Source of the DNA: Fimbriimonas sp.
Lineage (GTDB): Bacteria; Armatimonadota; Fimbriimonadia; Fimbriimonadales; Fimbriimonadaceae
Length of the DNA: 28,071 nucleotides
Direction of reading: 5' to 3'
Assembly: GCA_030447945.1 (NCBI GenBank)
Contig: JAUJNV010000023.1
Span: 1-28,071 of the forward strand
Positions 1 to 9,482 of the stretch are shown here, in pieces (the stretch's first letter is position 1; each line of letters begins with the position of its first letter). The translations under genes were made by a program, and so were the position numbers. The notes beneath the pieces were generated by a model. It saw only the letters and a list, made by a program, of their open reading frames with translations. It was not told where the DNA came from and ran no database searches.

Positions 1-35
1 GCTTCTGCTAAAGGCAGCCCCACTACTTCGACTCG

Positions 36-78
36 CTGAAAGAGCCGCCACCCCGGCAGTGGGTGGCGGCTCTTTCAG
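36..78. terminator. Strong bidirectional hairpin terminator
   Basis: Two 18-base arms (36-53, CTGAAAGAGCCGCCACCC, and 61-78) are perfectly complementary around a 7-base loop. Each strand carries A-rich bases at the base of the 5' arm and CTTT at the end of the 3' arm, so it can end transcripts on either strand. It lies just past the minus-strand gene that stops at 99. On the plus strand, an open frame from base 1 ends in TGA at 37-39, inside the left arm, and may be the tail of a gene outside the window. That tail is only 12 residues and cannot be identified. Confidence 0.75.
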
Positions 79-98
79 GATTGGCCCGGCCTGATCGA

Positions 99-851
99 CT
101 AGCCGATTCCGCCTCGCCGAGTGCCGCCGCCTCCACGGCGCCCGCCCCGCTCCTGCGGCTTCGCCTCGAAATGTCGCCCGCCGAGCTCCTTGAGTTTGGC
201 CTTCTGCGCGTCGGTCAGGACCTTGGCGATCTCGACGTTCAGATGGTCGTTGTTCTTCTCCATAATCCCGCGCGCGACATCCCGCTCGATCTCGCCGCTT
301 CGCTGTCTCTCCTGAACGCCCTGGTTGGCCATCCGCAGACTTTCCTGGAGGCCGTCTAGCTTCTGCTGCTGCTCCACCGTGATCCCCAGGGTCTTTGCGT
401 TCTCCTTGTTCAGGACCCACCGGTTGCCCATGAGCTGGATAGCGATCTCCTTCAGGCGCTGCCGCTGCTCCGGCGTGAGGACCGCGTCGACGCTCTTGGC
501 GATCTCCGCCATCGCCTCCTCCCTCTGCTTTCGCATCGCTTGGCGATCAGCCTGCTCTCCGCTGCCTGCGCCGCCGGTGAACCGACTTCGCATGCTCTGC
601 TGAATCTCGAGGAGCTTGGCCTTCTGGTCGTCGGTCAGCTTGAGATCCTCTTGGACGTCGGTGCGCCGCAGGAGCATGAGGCTCGAGCCCGCGCCCTGGC
701 CGAAGCCGCCGCGCATCATGCCCTGCCCGAACCCGCCGCGACCCCGGCCCTGGCCGCCACCTTGATCGCCGCCCTGGCGCTCCTGCGCAAATCCGAAGCA
801 GACGAGGGACCAGAGGGTCAATATGACGAGGCACTTCATTCCGTTCTTCAT
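99..851 (-). CDS. Secreted Spy/CpxP-like LTxxQ-repeat protein
   Basis: Probable periplasmic protein of about 250 residues. The start chosen (MKNGMKCLVILTLWSLVCFG) gives a short basic N-terminus and a hydrophobic signal segment ending near FAQ; an in-frame ATG six codons upstream would put charged residues before it. After a Gly/Arg/Gln-rich linker there are four LTxxQ-type repeats (LTDDQKAKL, LTPEQRQRL, ITVEQQQKL, LTDAQKAKL), the hallmark of the Spy/CpxP family, which in Proteobacteria act as periplasmic chaperones or stress sensors. The C-terminus is again Gly/Arg-rich and probably disordered. Similar proteins with low-complexity ends are common in Planctomycetes and Armatimonadota and mostly uncharacterised. 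It is transcribed alone towards the terminator at 36-78. Family assignment is fairly secure; the role is inference. Confidence 0.75.
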   Translation of the reverse strand: MKNGMKCLVILTLWSLVCFGFAQERQGGDQGGGQGRGRGGFGQGMMRGGFGQGAGSSLMLLRRTDVQEDLKLTDDQKAKLLEIQQSMRSRFTGGAGSGEQADRQAMRKQREEAMAEIAKSVDAVLTPEQRQRLKEIAIQLMGNRWVLNKENAKTLGITVEQQQKLDGLQESLRMANQGVQERQRSGEIERDVARGIMEKNNDHLNVEIAKVLTDAQKAKLKELGGRHFEAKPQERGGRRGGGGTRRGGIG

Positions 852-982
852 TCTCGCTCCTGGCCGCACGCGGCCTTATGAAGGCCATGACGGAAAAGAA
901 CCCGCGCTGTTCAGTAGGGGTCCGATAATGCTGGCGCGTACCGCGGCGCCATCCGCTCAGGCCCTTGCTTCGCGACTCCTAG

Positions 983-1064
983 TGGGCAAGGTGGGACTCG
1001 AACCCACACTCCGTGAGGAACCGGAACCTAAATCCGGCGCGTCTACCAATTCCGCCACTCACCC
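983..1064 (-). tRNA. tRNA-Leu (anticodon UAG)
   Basis: Read on the minus strand, it begins GGGTGAG and ends CTTGCCC plus discriminator A, giving a 7-bp acceptor stem with two G-U pairs. The anticodon arm is CCGGA-TTTAGGT-TCCGG, which puts UAG at positions 34-36, decoding CUN leucine codons. The variable region of 13 bases (TTCCTCACGGAGT) forms the small extra arm of a class II tRNA. The T arm is GTGGG-TTCGAGT-CCCAC. The 3' CCA is not encoded (the next bases are CTA). It overlaps by a few bases the 3' end of the neighbouring minus-strand coding region. Confidence 0.95.
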
Positions 1065-2054
1065 GCTGCCTCCGGGGAGATTACCCCCGGCTCCTTTGTC
1101 GAACTCCCGACCGTACGACGACGGAAGAGGCGGCCCGTGACGCTTAATCTTCAGCCGAAGGTAAGGCTGGAGCCTTTGCCACTCCTCCTCGCTGACTACC
1201 AGCACCCGAGTGTCCATGAACGCGACCACCCGCGTACCGTCCGGCCATGCTTTGGAGTCGTACAGCAGCGGAGTCTTGGCGGGATCGGGCACGGCGGCTG
1301 CCAGCACGCCGCTCACCGCCATGTTGAGGCGGAAGCTTCCCCCTTTGGGATTGTAGGTCTTGAAAACCTCCCGGCTCTTCACGTACGGCTGCACGACGTA
1401 AAAGGCGCTTTTCGTGTCGTTCACGTACGGCATCATGTCGTCGCAGTCGGTCATGTACATGATCATCCCGGTGGCAAGCTGCTTCGCGTTGGCGACTGTT
1501 CGCTCCTGGGGGCTGCCGGCACCGGTCGCCGGTCCGGGAGGAGTGATCGCCTTCAGCCACGACTCCCGCGTGATGTCCGGCCGAGGCGAGATGCTCGTGA
1601 TGGCGCTGGTGCGGACGAGATCGAGCCGAAGAGGAGTGGCCGCGCCGCCGGGCTTAGAAAGGCGCTCTACGGCGGCGAGATCCGTATCGAGACGATACGT
1701 GACGAGGTACGTGCCCTCGGCCATGGAGATCTCCTCGCCGCTCGTCCAAACGATGTCCATCATTCCGAAGAGCTCCACGGCGGCCCGCCCCCGCGGGTCT
1801 GAGCCGTCCCCCATCATGCCGCTCACGATGGCGGGCATGATCGCGCCGAGGAAAGACTCGGGGCCGGTCGATCCTCCCACCTTGAGCCGGACGGCCTGAT
1901 ACCCCTCCGGGAGCTCTTTCACCTTCATTGTCGCGGGAAAGCGTCCCCCGCTAAGCAGGTCGGCTATTCGCGAGTCCTGTGCGGCGACGATCGCGTGGGG
2001 AAGCAGGAGCGCGGCGCTCGCGCCTAGCTTGAAGAAGGGGGAACGTAGCTCCAT
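1059..2054 (-). CDS. Secreted protein with DUF1559-like C-terminal region
   Basis: Protein of 331 residues. I chose the ATG at 2052-2054 (MELRSPFFKLGASAALLLPH) because it gives a signal peptide ending near VAAQ; the reading frame continues upstream to 2858 but that part runs antisense to other genes. The second half holds NAKQLATGMIMYMTDCDDMMPYV and a later FMDTRVLVV, resembling the segment seen in prepilin-processing-associated DUF1559 proteins of Planctomycetes and Armatimonadota (conserved N-A-K-Q-L, a Y-x-x-D-x-D-x-x-P pattern). There is no prepilin N-terminus here, so this is probably a secreted relative rather than a pseudopilin. It follows the DUF2993 gene after 32 bp, probably in one transcript, and its end runs into the tRNA-Leu gene. 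Function unknown. Confidence 0.7.
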   Translation of the reverse strand: MELRSPFFKLGASAALLLPHAIVAAQDSRIADLLSGGRFPATMKVKELPEGYQAVRLKVGGSTGPESFLGAIMPAIVSGMMGDGSDPRGRAAVELFGMMDIVWTSGEEISMAEGTYLVTYRLDTDLAAVERLSKPGGAATPLRLDLVRTSAITSISPRPDITRESWLKAITPPGPATGAGSPQERTVANAKQLATGMIMYMTDCDDMMPYVNDTKSAFYVVQPYVKSREVFKTYNPKGGSFRLNMAVSGVLAAAVPDPAKTPLLYDSKAWPDGTRVVAFMDTRVLVVSEEEWQRLQPYLRLKIKRHGPPLPSSYGREFDKGAGGNLPGGSG

Positions 2055-2086
2055 GCCCGTTAGTCCGCGGGCGGGTCCTGCTTGTT

Positions 2087-2605
2087 TCAGCGGGGGTCGA
2101 CGGTTCCCTTGAGAAGGACCTTCCCTCCGGTTGCTTGTACGGAGGTGAGGTGGGCGGCTACGGGGAGATCTCGGACGTCCAACACCGGGTTGATGCGATC
2201 GAGCTGGCCTTGGACGAGGGCCGTCGGGTTCATCCCCATCGCTTCCACGGATTCGAGGTCGACGAATAGGCGCTTGCCTTCGTCGATCCGGAGACGGCAC
2301 ACCGCGTTGGCCCTCACTTCGATGAACATGGTCTTCGTCGCCTGGATGTGGACCCTCTCGTCCCCGACCCGGACCACGAAGTTCCTCAGCCCTCCGGGCG
2401 ACTGCGACTCCAGGAACGCGGCTAGCGCGCTCTCGCTCACCGTCGCCTCCAGCCGCCCCGGCTGCGTGGCGGCGATGTGGAAGGGCGTCTTCTGTAACCG
2501 GAGGCCCTCGCCCCACAGGTCGAGTGTGTCGAGCCGTAGCCCCATCGGCAGCACCACGCCCTTCAGGTGTGCCTCGAGTCCTCCTACTTCCAGCGTCTCG
2601 CTCAC
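2087..2605 (-). CDS. DUF2993 / LmeA-like protein
   Basis: Protein of 172 residues starting at a GTG codon (MSETLEVGGLEAHLKG). The layout fits the DUF2993 family: a beta-rich start with 'VGGLEAHLKGVVLP', a central SALAAFLES segment, and an ending that compares loop-free strands ('VLDVRDLPVAAHL'). In actinobacteria the family member LmeA binds phospholipids and affects mannan assembly; elsewhere the role is unknown. There is no clear signal peptide in this version, unlike many relatives, so either the protein is cytoplasmic or the true start lies elsewhere. It is divergent from the GHL10 gene with about 32 bp between starts, so the two promoters must overlap. Confidence 0.65.
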   Translation of the reverse strand: MSETLEVGGLEAHLKGVVLPMGLRLDTLDLWGEGLRLQKTPFHIAATQPGRLEATVSESALAAFLESQSPGGLRNFVVRVGDERVHIQATKTMFIEVRANAVCRLRIDEGKRLFVDLESVEAMGMNPTALVQGQLDRINPVLDVRDLPVAAHLTSVQATGGKVLLKGTVDPR

Positions 2606-2637
2606 CCGTGCACGCTACCCGGTTACAATGGGAGGCG

Positions 2638-4086
2638 ATGACGACCCTCGCGCTCGCCCTGCTCCTCGCGCCGCCTCCCGCGCCGCCCGCGGTGCCCCGG
2701 GAGTTCCGAGCCGTGTGGGTGGCGACGGTCGACAACATCGACTGGCCCTCAAAGAGGGGCCTACCCGCGGCCCAGCAGAAGTCCGAGCTTTTGGACATCA
2801 TCGACCTCTGCGCGCGGATGCGGCTGAACGCCATCATCCTCCAGATCCGGCCGGCCACGGATGCGCTCTACCCGTCGAAGATCGAGCCGTGGTCGGAGTA
2901 CCTGACGGGCCGCCAAGGCCAGCCGCCCAGCCCTCCGTGGGATCCGCTGAAGTTCGCGGTCGAGGAGTCGCACAAGCGCGGGATGGAGTTGCACGTCTGG
3001 CTAAACCCATACCGCTCGAAGCACCCGAGCGCCAAGGGTCCGCTCGCCGCGAACCACATCGCCAACACTCACCCGAAGGTGGTCAAGACGTACGCGAACA
3101 TGCTCTGGATGGACCCCGGCGAACCGGTGGTCCAGCGACGCAGTCTGGCGGTGGTGCAGGACGTCGTGCGGCGGTACGACATCGACGGCGTCCACATCGA
3201 CGACTACTTCTACCCCTATCCGGTTAAGGGCCATGAGTTCCCGGATGAACCCAGCTATGCCGCCTTCCGGGCGCGCGGCGGCAAGCTGGCCAGAGACGAT
3301 TGGCGGCGGCGCAACGTGGACACGTTCGTGAGGGACCTTTATGCCACGATCAAGCGCGAGAAGCGGTGGGTGAAGTTCGGTATCAGCCCATTCGGCATTT
3401 ACCGCCCGGGAATCCCCGCCGGCATCGCCGCCGGGATCGACCAGTACGCGGAGCTCTACGCCGACGCCCGGAAGTGGCTCGTCGAGGGGTGGTGCGACTA
3501 CTACACGCCTCAGCTCTACTGGCCCATCGCCCAAACGAAGCAAAGCTACCCGGTGCTCCTGAAGTGGTGGACCGGTCAGAACCCTAAGCGCCGCCACCTC
3601 TGGCCGGGCAATTTCACGGGGCGCACCATGCCCTGGGAAGGCAACTGGAAGGCCAAGGAAGTCCTCGACCAGATCGCGATCACGCGCCGGATGGCGGGGG
3701 CGACGGGCAACGTGCACTTTAGCATGCGCGCCTTCAAAGGGAACTACAACAAGATCACGGACGCGCTGCGCGACGGTCCCTACGCCGAAGGCGCGATCCC
3801 GCCCGCCTCCACCTGGCTGGACGGCAAGCCCCCTCAAGCGCCGGCCGTCAGCTTGAGCCGAGGCACGCCGACGAGCAAAGTCTACTGGGAGCAGCAAGGC
3901 GTCGAGCCCTCTATGTGGTGGGTCGTTTGGACGCGCGCCCGCGGCGAGTGGGACACGACGGTGCTGCCGGGCAACCGGAGCTCCCTGGGGATCGCCAGCG
4001 CCGGACGGAGGGCGTTCGACTACGTCGGCGTAGCCGCCGTCGACCGCTCGGGCAACATGTCGCAAGTCGCGCTTCCTGGACAGTAA
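2638..4086 (+). CDS. GHL10 family glycoside hydrolase-like protein
   Basis: Protein of 482 residues (PF02638, formerly DUF187), predicted to be exported. ATG 2638 is preceded by GGAGG at 2631-2635, and the start MTTLALALLLAPPPAPP looks like a short signal peptide. The hydrolase domain begins with EFRAVWVATVDNIDWPS, continues with the barrel strands NAIILQIRPATDALYPS and LHVWLNPYR, and has the conserved DGVHIDDYFYPYP near residues 182-196 and KFGISPFGIYRPG. The last ~90 residues (from PPQAPAVSL to ALPGQ) look like an Fn3-like domain. Family members are thought to act on cell-wall or exopolysaccharide chains; the bacterial substrate is not established here. The stop codon is the first part of a large hairpin shared with the convergent kinase gene. 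Confidence 0.9.
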   Translation: MTTLALALLLAPPPAPPAVPREFRAVWVATVDNIDWPSKRGLPAAQQKSELLDIIDLCARMRLNAIILQIRPATDALYPSKIEPWSEYLTGRQGQPPSPPWDPLKFAVEESHKRGMELHVWLNPYRSKHPSAKGPLAANHIANTHPKVVKTYANMLWMDPGEPVVQRRSLAVVQDVVRRYDIDGVHIDDYFYPYPVKGHEFPDEPSYAAFRARGGKLARDDWRRRNVDTFVRDLYATIKREKRWVKFGISPFGIYRPGIPAGIAAGIDQYAELYADARKWLVEGWCDYYTPQLYWPIAQTKQSYPVLLKWWTGQNPKRRHLWPGNFTGRTMPWEGNWKAKEVLDQIAITRRMAGATGNVHFSMRAFKGNYNKITDALRDGPYAEGAIPPASTWLDGKPPQAPAVSLSRGTPTSKVYWEQQGVEPSMWWVVWTRARGEWDTTVLPGNRSSLGIASAGRRAFDYVGVAAVDRSGNMSQVALPGQ

Positions 4087-4162
4087 GAGCCTCTAATGGA
4101 ACCGATGCCGGCTTCCGGCGGGCTGAAGCCCCGCGCTTCGTTTAGGTTCTGTTGGAGGCTCT
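4086..4162 (+). repeat. Stop-to-stop hairpin between convergent genes
   Basis: The outer arms, 4086-4103 (AGAGCCTCTAATGGAACC) and 4145-4162, pair at all 18 positions, three of them G-U wobbles (4094, 4097, 4098). An inner hairpin pairs GGCTTC (4110-4115) with GAAGCC (4125-4130). The left arm starts on the last base of the GHL10 stop codon and the right arm ends within the kinase stop codon. The wobbles are pairs only in a plus-strand transcript; on the minus strand they become A-C mismatches. A terminator or 3'-end stabiliser of the GHL10 mRNA is the likely role. There is no T-run after it. Confidence 0.6.
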
Positions 4163-5429
4163 AAGCCGACTCGCCGGAGGGTGGGTCTCCCACGGGCAGC
4201 GAGATTGTGAAGGTCGAGCCCACGTTGAGGGCGCTTTCCACGCGGACCTTCCCCCCGTGCGCCTCCACGATGTGGCGCACGATGCTGAGGCCGAGGCCCG
4301 TGCCGCCCGTGGAGCGGGAGCGGCCCTTATCCACGCGGTAGAACCGCTCGAATACCCTCGGCAGGTGCTCCGCCGCAATGCCGATTCCCGTGTCCCTCAC
4401 CTTGATTTCGGCGCGCTGGCCTCCGCACTTCAGCGAGACCTCGACGTCGCCGCGGAGGGTGTAGTTGATGGCGTTCTCGACCAGATTGAGCGCGACCTGC
4501 CGCATCTGCGCCTCGTTCGCTTCCACCATGCACCGTTCGGGCGCTTCGAGCGTTAGGCGAAGCCCCTTTTCAGACGCCTGTCCTTGCAGCCCCGAGCTAG
4601 CCTCCCGGAGAACTTCCGCTACGTTACACGCCTGCTTGCGTACCGGGTTCGACTCGGCGGCGCTGAGAACGAGCAAGTCCTGGGACATGGTGGAGAGGCG
4701 GTCGACTTCGGCGACGATGTTGGACAAATACCGCTGGGAGAGGGGAGGGTCCGGCTCCTCGGCGTCGAGAAGCGTCTCGGCCTGCGCACGGATGATGGTG
4801 AGGGGCGTCCGCAGTTCGTGCGACACGTTCGAAACGAAGTCCTGGCGAATCCGCTCGAGTCGGCGGAGGTCGGTAATCTCGTAGAGCGAGAGAAACACAC
4901 GGCCGTCCCGCTGGCTCTGCGTCCACGCCTTCGCTTGGCCGACTCGCTCGGCGGTCGATCCAAAACTCACTTCCGCCGGCTGGGCGCTTCCCGTTGTCGC
5001 TGCGGCGCGGACGAGGGCTTCCAGAGGTGGTGACAGGGTGACCTCAAGGAGCAATCGCCCTGCGGGCCGGTCGAAACCGAATACCTCTTGAGCCCGGCGG
5101 TTCGCGTACCGAACGGTAGCTTGGCCGTCGCAGACGAAGAGGGCGACGTCGAGCCCGTCCGCGAGCGCGTCGACCGCCTGCCTCTGGTCCTCCAGATCGC
5201 CCCGCAGGGCCTCCACTTCGGCGCTGCGCATGTCGAGCGCGCTCCTCCGTTCCCGCAACTCGCCTCCTGCCCTAAGGCCGGCCAGCGTGAGCAGCACCGC
5301 GACCGAAGCCGCCGCCCAACCGAGGCCTGGCCCGGCGGCTCCGAGGAACCCGGCGACGGCCACCGCGGCGAGGGCCGCCGCGAGAGCCCAGCAGACTGCC
5401 GCCGTCCATCCCACCGTGCGTGCCAACAC
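4161..5429 (-). CDS. PhoR-type sensor histidine kinase
   Basis: Intact membrane histidine kinase of 422 residues, GTG start. Two hydrophobic segments (about 7-29 and 36-52) form an N-terminal hairpin with almost no extracytoplasmic loop, followed by a coiled coil (55-90), a PAS domain (about 88-190, with YANRRAQEVFGF), the HisKA domain with phosphoacceptor H204 in FVSNVSHELRTPLT, and the HATPase domain: N box (NLVENAINYT, 315-324), G1 (DTGIGIA, 346-352), F box (FERFYR), G2 (TGGTGLGLS, 374-382). This is the PhoR/WalK-like layout. Such kinases are usually next to a PhoB-type regulator; none is in the window, and the gene upstream is hslV on the opposite strand. With so little outside the membrane it probably senses a membrane or cytoplasmic signal or a partner. 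The signal is unknown. Confidence 0.92.
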   Translation of the reverse strand: MLARTVGWTAAVCWALAAALAAVAVAGFLGAAGPGLGWAAASVAVLLTLAGLRAGGELRERRSALDMRSAEVEALRGDLEDQRQAVDALADGLDVALFVCDGQATVRYANRRAQEVFGFDRPAGRLLLEVTLSPPLEALVRAAATTGSAQPAEVSFGSTAERVGQAKAWTQSQRDGRVFLSLYEITDLRRLERIRQDFVSNVSHELRTPLTIIRAQAETLLDAEEPDPPLSQRYLSNIVAEVDRLSTMSQDLLVLSAAESNPVRKQACNVAEVLREASSGLQGQASEKGLRLTLEAPERCMVEANEAQMRQVALNLVENAINYTLRGDVEVSLKCGGQRAEIKVRDTGIGIAAEHLPRVFERFYRVDKGRSRSTGGTGLGLSIVRHIVEAHGGKVRVESALNVGSTFTISLPVGDPPSGESA

Positions 5430-5505
5430 TAACGTTTAGGACGTGGCAAAGGCTGCCGTCTCATCGTCGATGTTCTGTGGGCTGCCAGGGGGTAACGTGC
5501 GCCCC

Positions 5506-6040
5506 ATGTTCCGCTCCACTACCGTGGTTGGCGTCCGCCGCGACGGCCGGACCGCGATTGCCGCCGACGGGCAGGTCACCTTCGGAGAGTCGACCATCCT
5601 CAAGCACAGGGCGCGCAAGGTGCGACGGCTCGCCGGAGGAAGGGTCGTCTGCGGCTTCGCGGGGAGCGTCGCGGACGCCCAGGCGCTGCAAGACCGGTTC
5701 GAGTCGAAGCTAGAAGCTTTCGGGGGCAACTTGCGGAGGGCGGCGGTGGAGTTCGCGAAAGAGTGGCGCACGGACAAGGTGTTGCGCCAGTTGAACGCGC
5801 TCATGCTCGTGGCCGACACTGAGGGGATGCTCCTCGTCGGGGGAGACGGCAACGTCATCGAGCCGGACGACGACGTGGCCGGCATCGGGTCCGGGGGGTC
5901 CTCTTCGCGCTCGCGGCGGCGCGCGCCCTTATGGTCAACACCCCGCTCGACGCCGAGGCCATCGCGCGCGAATCAATGCGGATCGCGCGGCGGAGATTTG
6001 CGTGTTTACGAACGAACAGGTGGTCGTCGAGGTGGTCTAA
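5506..6040 (+). pseudogene. hslV: ATP-dependent protease subunit HslV, frameshifted
   Basis: Threonine peptidase of the HslUV (ClpYQ) protease. ATG 5506 gives MFRSTTVVGVRRDG, so the first Thr of TTVV would be the catalytic residue after removal of four residues; an in-frame GTG at 5497 is also possible. The conserved GDGQVTFGES-like block (ADGQVTFGES), KHRARKVRRL, GFAGSVADA and VIEPDDDVAGIGSGG are present. The frame then changes near 5898-5903 (one base missing next to a G run) to continue FALAAARALMVNTPLDAEAIA, and again near 5983-5990 to end EICVFTNEQVVVEVV, stop at 6038-6040. Restored length is about 177 residues, normal for the family. The usual partner hslU is not adjacent. I judge sequencing error likelier than real loss. 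Confidence 0.85.
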
Positions 6041-6059
6041 GCCTGAGGAGGCGATGTCG

Positions 6060-6359
6060 ATGCCTGGAGCGTGGAACCCAAAGGACGAGCGAAAGTACGA
6101 GCACATCAAGGAGAGCGAACTGGAGCGCGGTGTCCCCGAGGAGCGCGCCGAGGAGATCGCGGCCCGCACGGTGAACAAGGGACGCCGCCAGGAAGGCCGA
6201 ACGCCGAACAAGCGGACCCAAGGCACCGGCAACCCCAATCGCCCTCTGGAAGAGCACACGCGCGACGAGCTCTACAACCAGGCGAAGGAGCTAAAGATTG
6301 GCGGCATCAGCCGCATGCGGAAAGCCGAGCTGATTACAGCAATTGGAAGTCAGGCTTAG
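6060..6359 (+). CDS. Small charged protein with Rho N-terminal-like domain
   Basis: Protein of 99 residues. AGGAGG at 6046-6051 is 8 bases before ATG 6060, which favours this start over the ATG two codons upstream. The N-terminal two thirds is highly charged (WNPKDERKYEHIKESELERG, then EERAEEIAARTVNKGRRQEGR and TGNPN), and the last 40 residues (TRDELYNQAKELKIGGISRM-RKAELITAI) match the Rho-N/SAP-like fold. Proteins with this exact architecture are widespread in Actinobacteria, Cyanobacteria and others, often annotated 'plasmid stabilization' or 'Rho termination factor' without evidence. A nucleic-acid-binding role is plausible from the C-terminal fold only. It lies 20 bp after hslV on the same strand and ends one base before the convergent DUF6886 gene. 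Confidence 0.8.
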   Translation: MPGAWNPKDERKYEHIKESELERGVPEERAEEIAARTVNKGRRQEGRTPNKRTQGTGNPNRPLEEHTRDELYNQAKELKIGGISRMRKAELITAIGSQA

Positions 6360-6360
6360 G

Positions 6361-6908
6361 CTATCGGGCCGCGCCGACCGGGCTGCCCGGCTCATGCCGC
6401 CAGCCGGCCGCGTTTCTCATTCGAATCAGGGAGTAGTGCAGGCTCGTGGCGACGAGGCGTTCTCCTAACGCGACGAGCGAGGGCAGCAGCCGAAGCTCGA
6501 CGGACGCCTCTTCCAGTCGTCCGAGCGGGAAGTTCCAGTCGCTCGATGTGCACAGCGGCGCCACGGTGGCGGCAAACATGCACGCCGTGGTCGCGGCAGT
6601 CGATGAAACCGCTGTCCGGCTCGAAAGCGTAACGGTAAAGGGGAGTCGACTGGAGACTCTGGAGCCACCGGTGCTCGATGGCGATCGTCATGCGCAGCGT
6701 CAGGTCCGGCCACCAGGCGACGCGGTCGGCCTCGGTAGTGGTGGGCAACGGCCAGAACGCCACGCGGGGGGCGGTTGCGGGGGAAGAAGTAGAGCGGGGC
6801 GTGACGCTCGTCGATGGTCCACACGAGCGGCTCGCGATCTGGGTGGGCGAGCGGGGCTCGGGGGACGAACCGCTCGATAGTCGGATCCTCGCTGAAGTGG
6901 TAGAGCAT
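6361..6908 (-). pseudogene. DUF6886 family protein, two frameshifts
   Basis: Start MLYHFSEDPTIERFVPR and the following EPLVWTIDERHAPLYFFPR match the N-terminal pattern of a small family of unknown function (annotated DUF6886), about 170-180 residues. The frame shifts at about 6768-6773, a run of six C on the coding strand that needs one fewer, then reads PRVAFWPLPTTTEADRVAWW and later HVCRHRGAAVHIERLELPAR. A second shift near 6522-6527 leads to RLEEASVELRLLPSLVAL and IRMRNAAGW. Removing one base at each site gives 182 codons, a normal length. It is divergent from the RAYT-like gene with 29 bp between starts. Function is not known. Confidence 0.65.
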
Positions 6909-6937
6909 GCGTTCTGGGTCGTAGGAAGAAGCGGATT

Positions 6938-7409
6938 ATGCCCTGGAAGAACTTCACGATGTGGCGAGGGCGTTTGCCGCACTGGCGCGCCGAGGACGTC
7001 ACCTACTTCGTGACCTTCCGCCATCGACGCGCACTCGACGAGAGCGAGCGGCGGATGATGCTGCGCGCCTTGATCAAGCCCGATGGGCGGCGCTGGGACC
7101 TGGAGATCGTGTGCGTGCTACCGGAACGCACGGACTTGATCTTCACTGTGCGCGAAGCGCCCACGGGCGCGCCGTACGAGCTGGCCCAAATCGTGGAAAA
7201 GGCGAAAGCGAAGGTCGGGCGGGCGATCGTGAAGAAGTCGGGCGATCGGTATCCGCCCTTCTACGATGAGAGCTACGACCGCATCATTCGCGACGAAGCG
7301 GAGCGAGAGGAGCGTTGGCAGGCCATGTCTTCGATGCCCCGTGAACGAAGAGCTGGCCGAGGATCCCGAAGAGTACGACGGCCTCTGGGTTGCCAACGCG
7401 CCCGAGTGA
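6938..7409 (+). pseudogene. REP-associated transposase-like (RAYT/Y1_Tnp) protein
   Basis: AGGAAG lies 9 bases before ATG 6938. The start (MPWKNFTMWRGRLPHWRAED, then VTYFVTFRHRRALDESE) matches the N-terminal half of IS200-related REP-associated tyrosine transposases. Where those carry a P-N-H-x-H metal-binding motif, this one reads LPERTDLIFTV, so both histidines are absent. Later ELAQIVEKAKAKVGRAI and YPPFYDESYDRIIRDEAEREE correspond to the helical region that bears the catalytic tyrosine and the YDRIIR block of the family. A one-base insertion in the CCCC at 7338-7343 breaks the frame; the corrected end is VNEELAEDPEEYDGLW and stops at 7407-7409 (156 residues). Because the HUH motif is lost, it is probably not an active transposase. 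It may be a domesticated or non-catalytic family member. Confidence 0.7.
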
Positions 7410-7445
7410 GTCCCGGCGGTGGGAACCTCCGTCCACGGCCTGGTG

Positions 7446-7453
7446 TATAAAAT
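7446..7453 (+). promoter_or_regulatory. Possible -10 element upstream of dnaK
   Basis: TATAAAAT is 62 bases before the dnaK start. The window 17 bases further upstream reads GAACCT, within GGGAACCTCC, which is not a good housekeeping -35 but resembles the GGAAC core of some ECF-type promoters. No CIRCE operator (TTAGCACTC-N9-GAGTGCTAA) is visible, so HrcA control is not supported. The dnaK ribosome site is AGGA at 7508-7511. Confidence 0.35.
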
Positions 7454-7499
7454 GGTATTGAGCGTGGGGGACTCAAGTCGCTTGCTTCCACGTCGATGA

Positions 7500-9431
<1,932 letters not shown>

Positions 9432-9450
9432 GCGCTTCTCCGTCACCCCC

Positions 9451-9482
9451 AAAAGCCCGCAGAGCCATCTCTGGGGGCTTTT
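9451..9482. terminator. Terminator after dnaK
   Basis: AAAAGCCC (9451-9458) pairs with GGGCTTTT (9475-9482), with one G-G mismatch and then CAGAG/CTCTG closing a CCAT loop. A-rich on one side and T-rich on the other, it resembles a bidirectional intrinsic terminator. It lies 20 bases after the full-length dnaK stop, rather than near the amber codon. Confidence 0.8.

Noticed and set aside
823..1140. Open frame reading GLEPTLREEPEP
   Set aside because: Translation of the antisense of tRNA-Leu; a common false gene.
2055..2858. Upstream extension of the DUF1559-like frame to 599 residues
   Set aside because: Extra part lies over DUF2993 and the GHL10 start in other frames and is Arg/Pro low-complexity; a signal peptide begins at 2054.
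3001..4065. 354-codon minus-strand frame
   Set aside because: Antisense shadow of the GHL10 gene.
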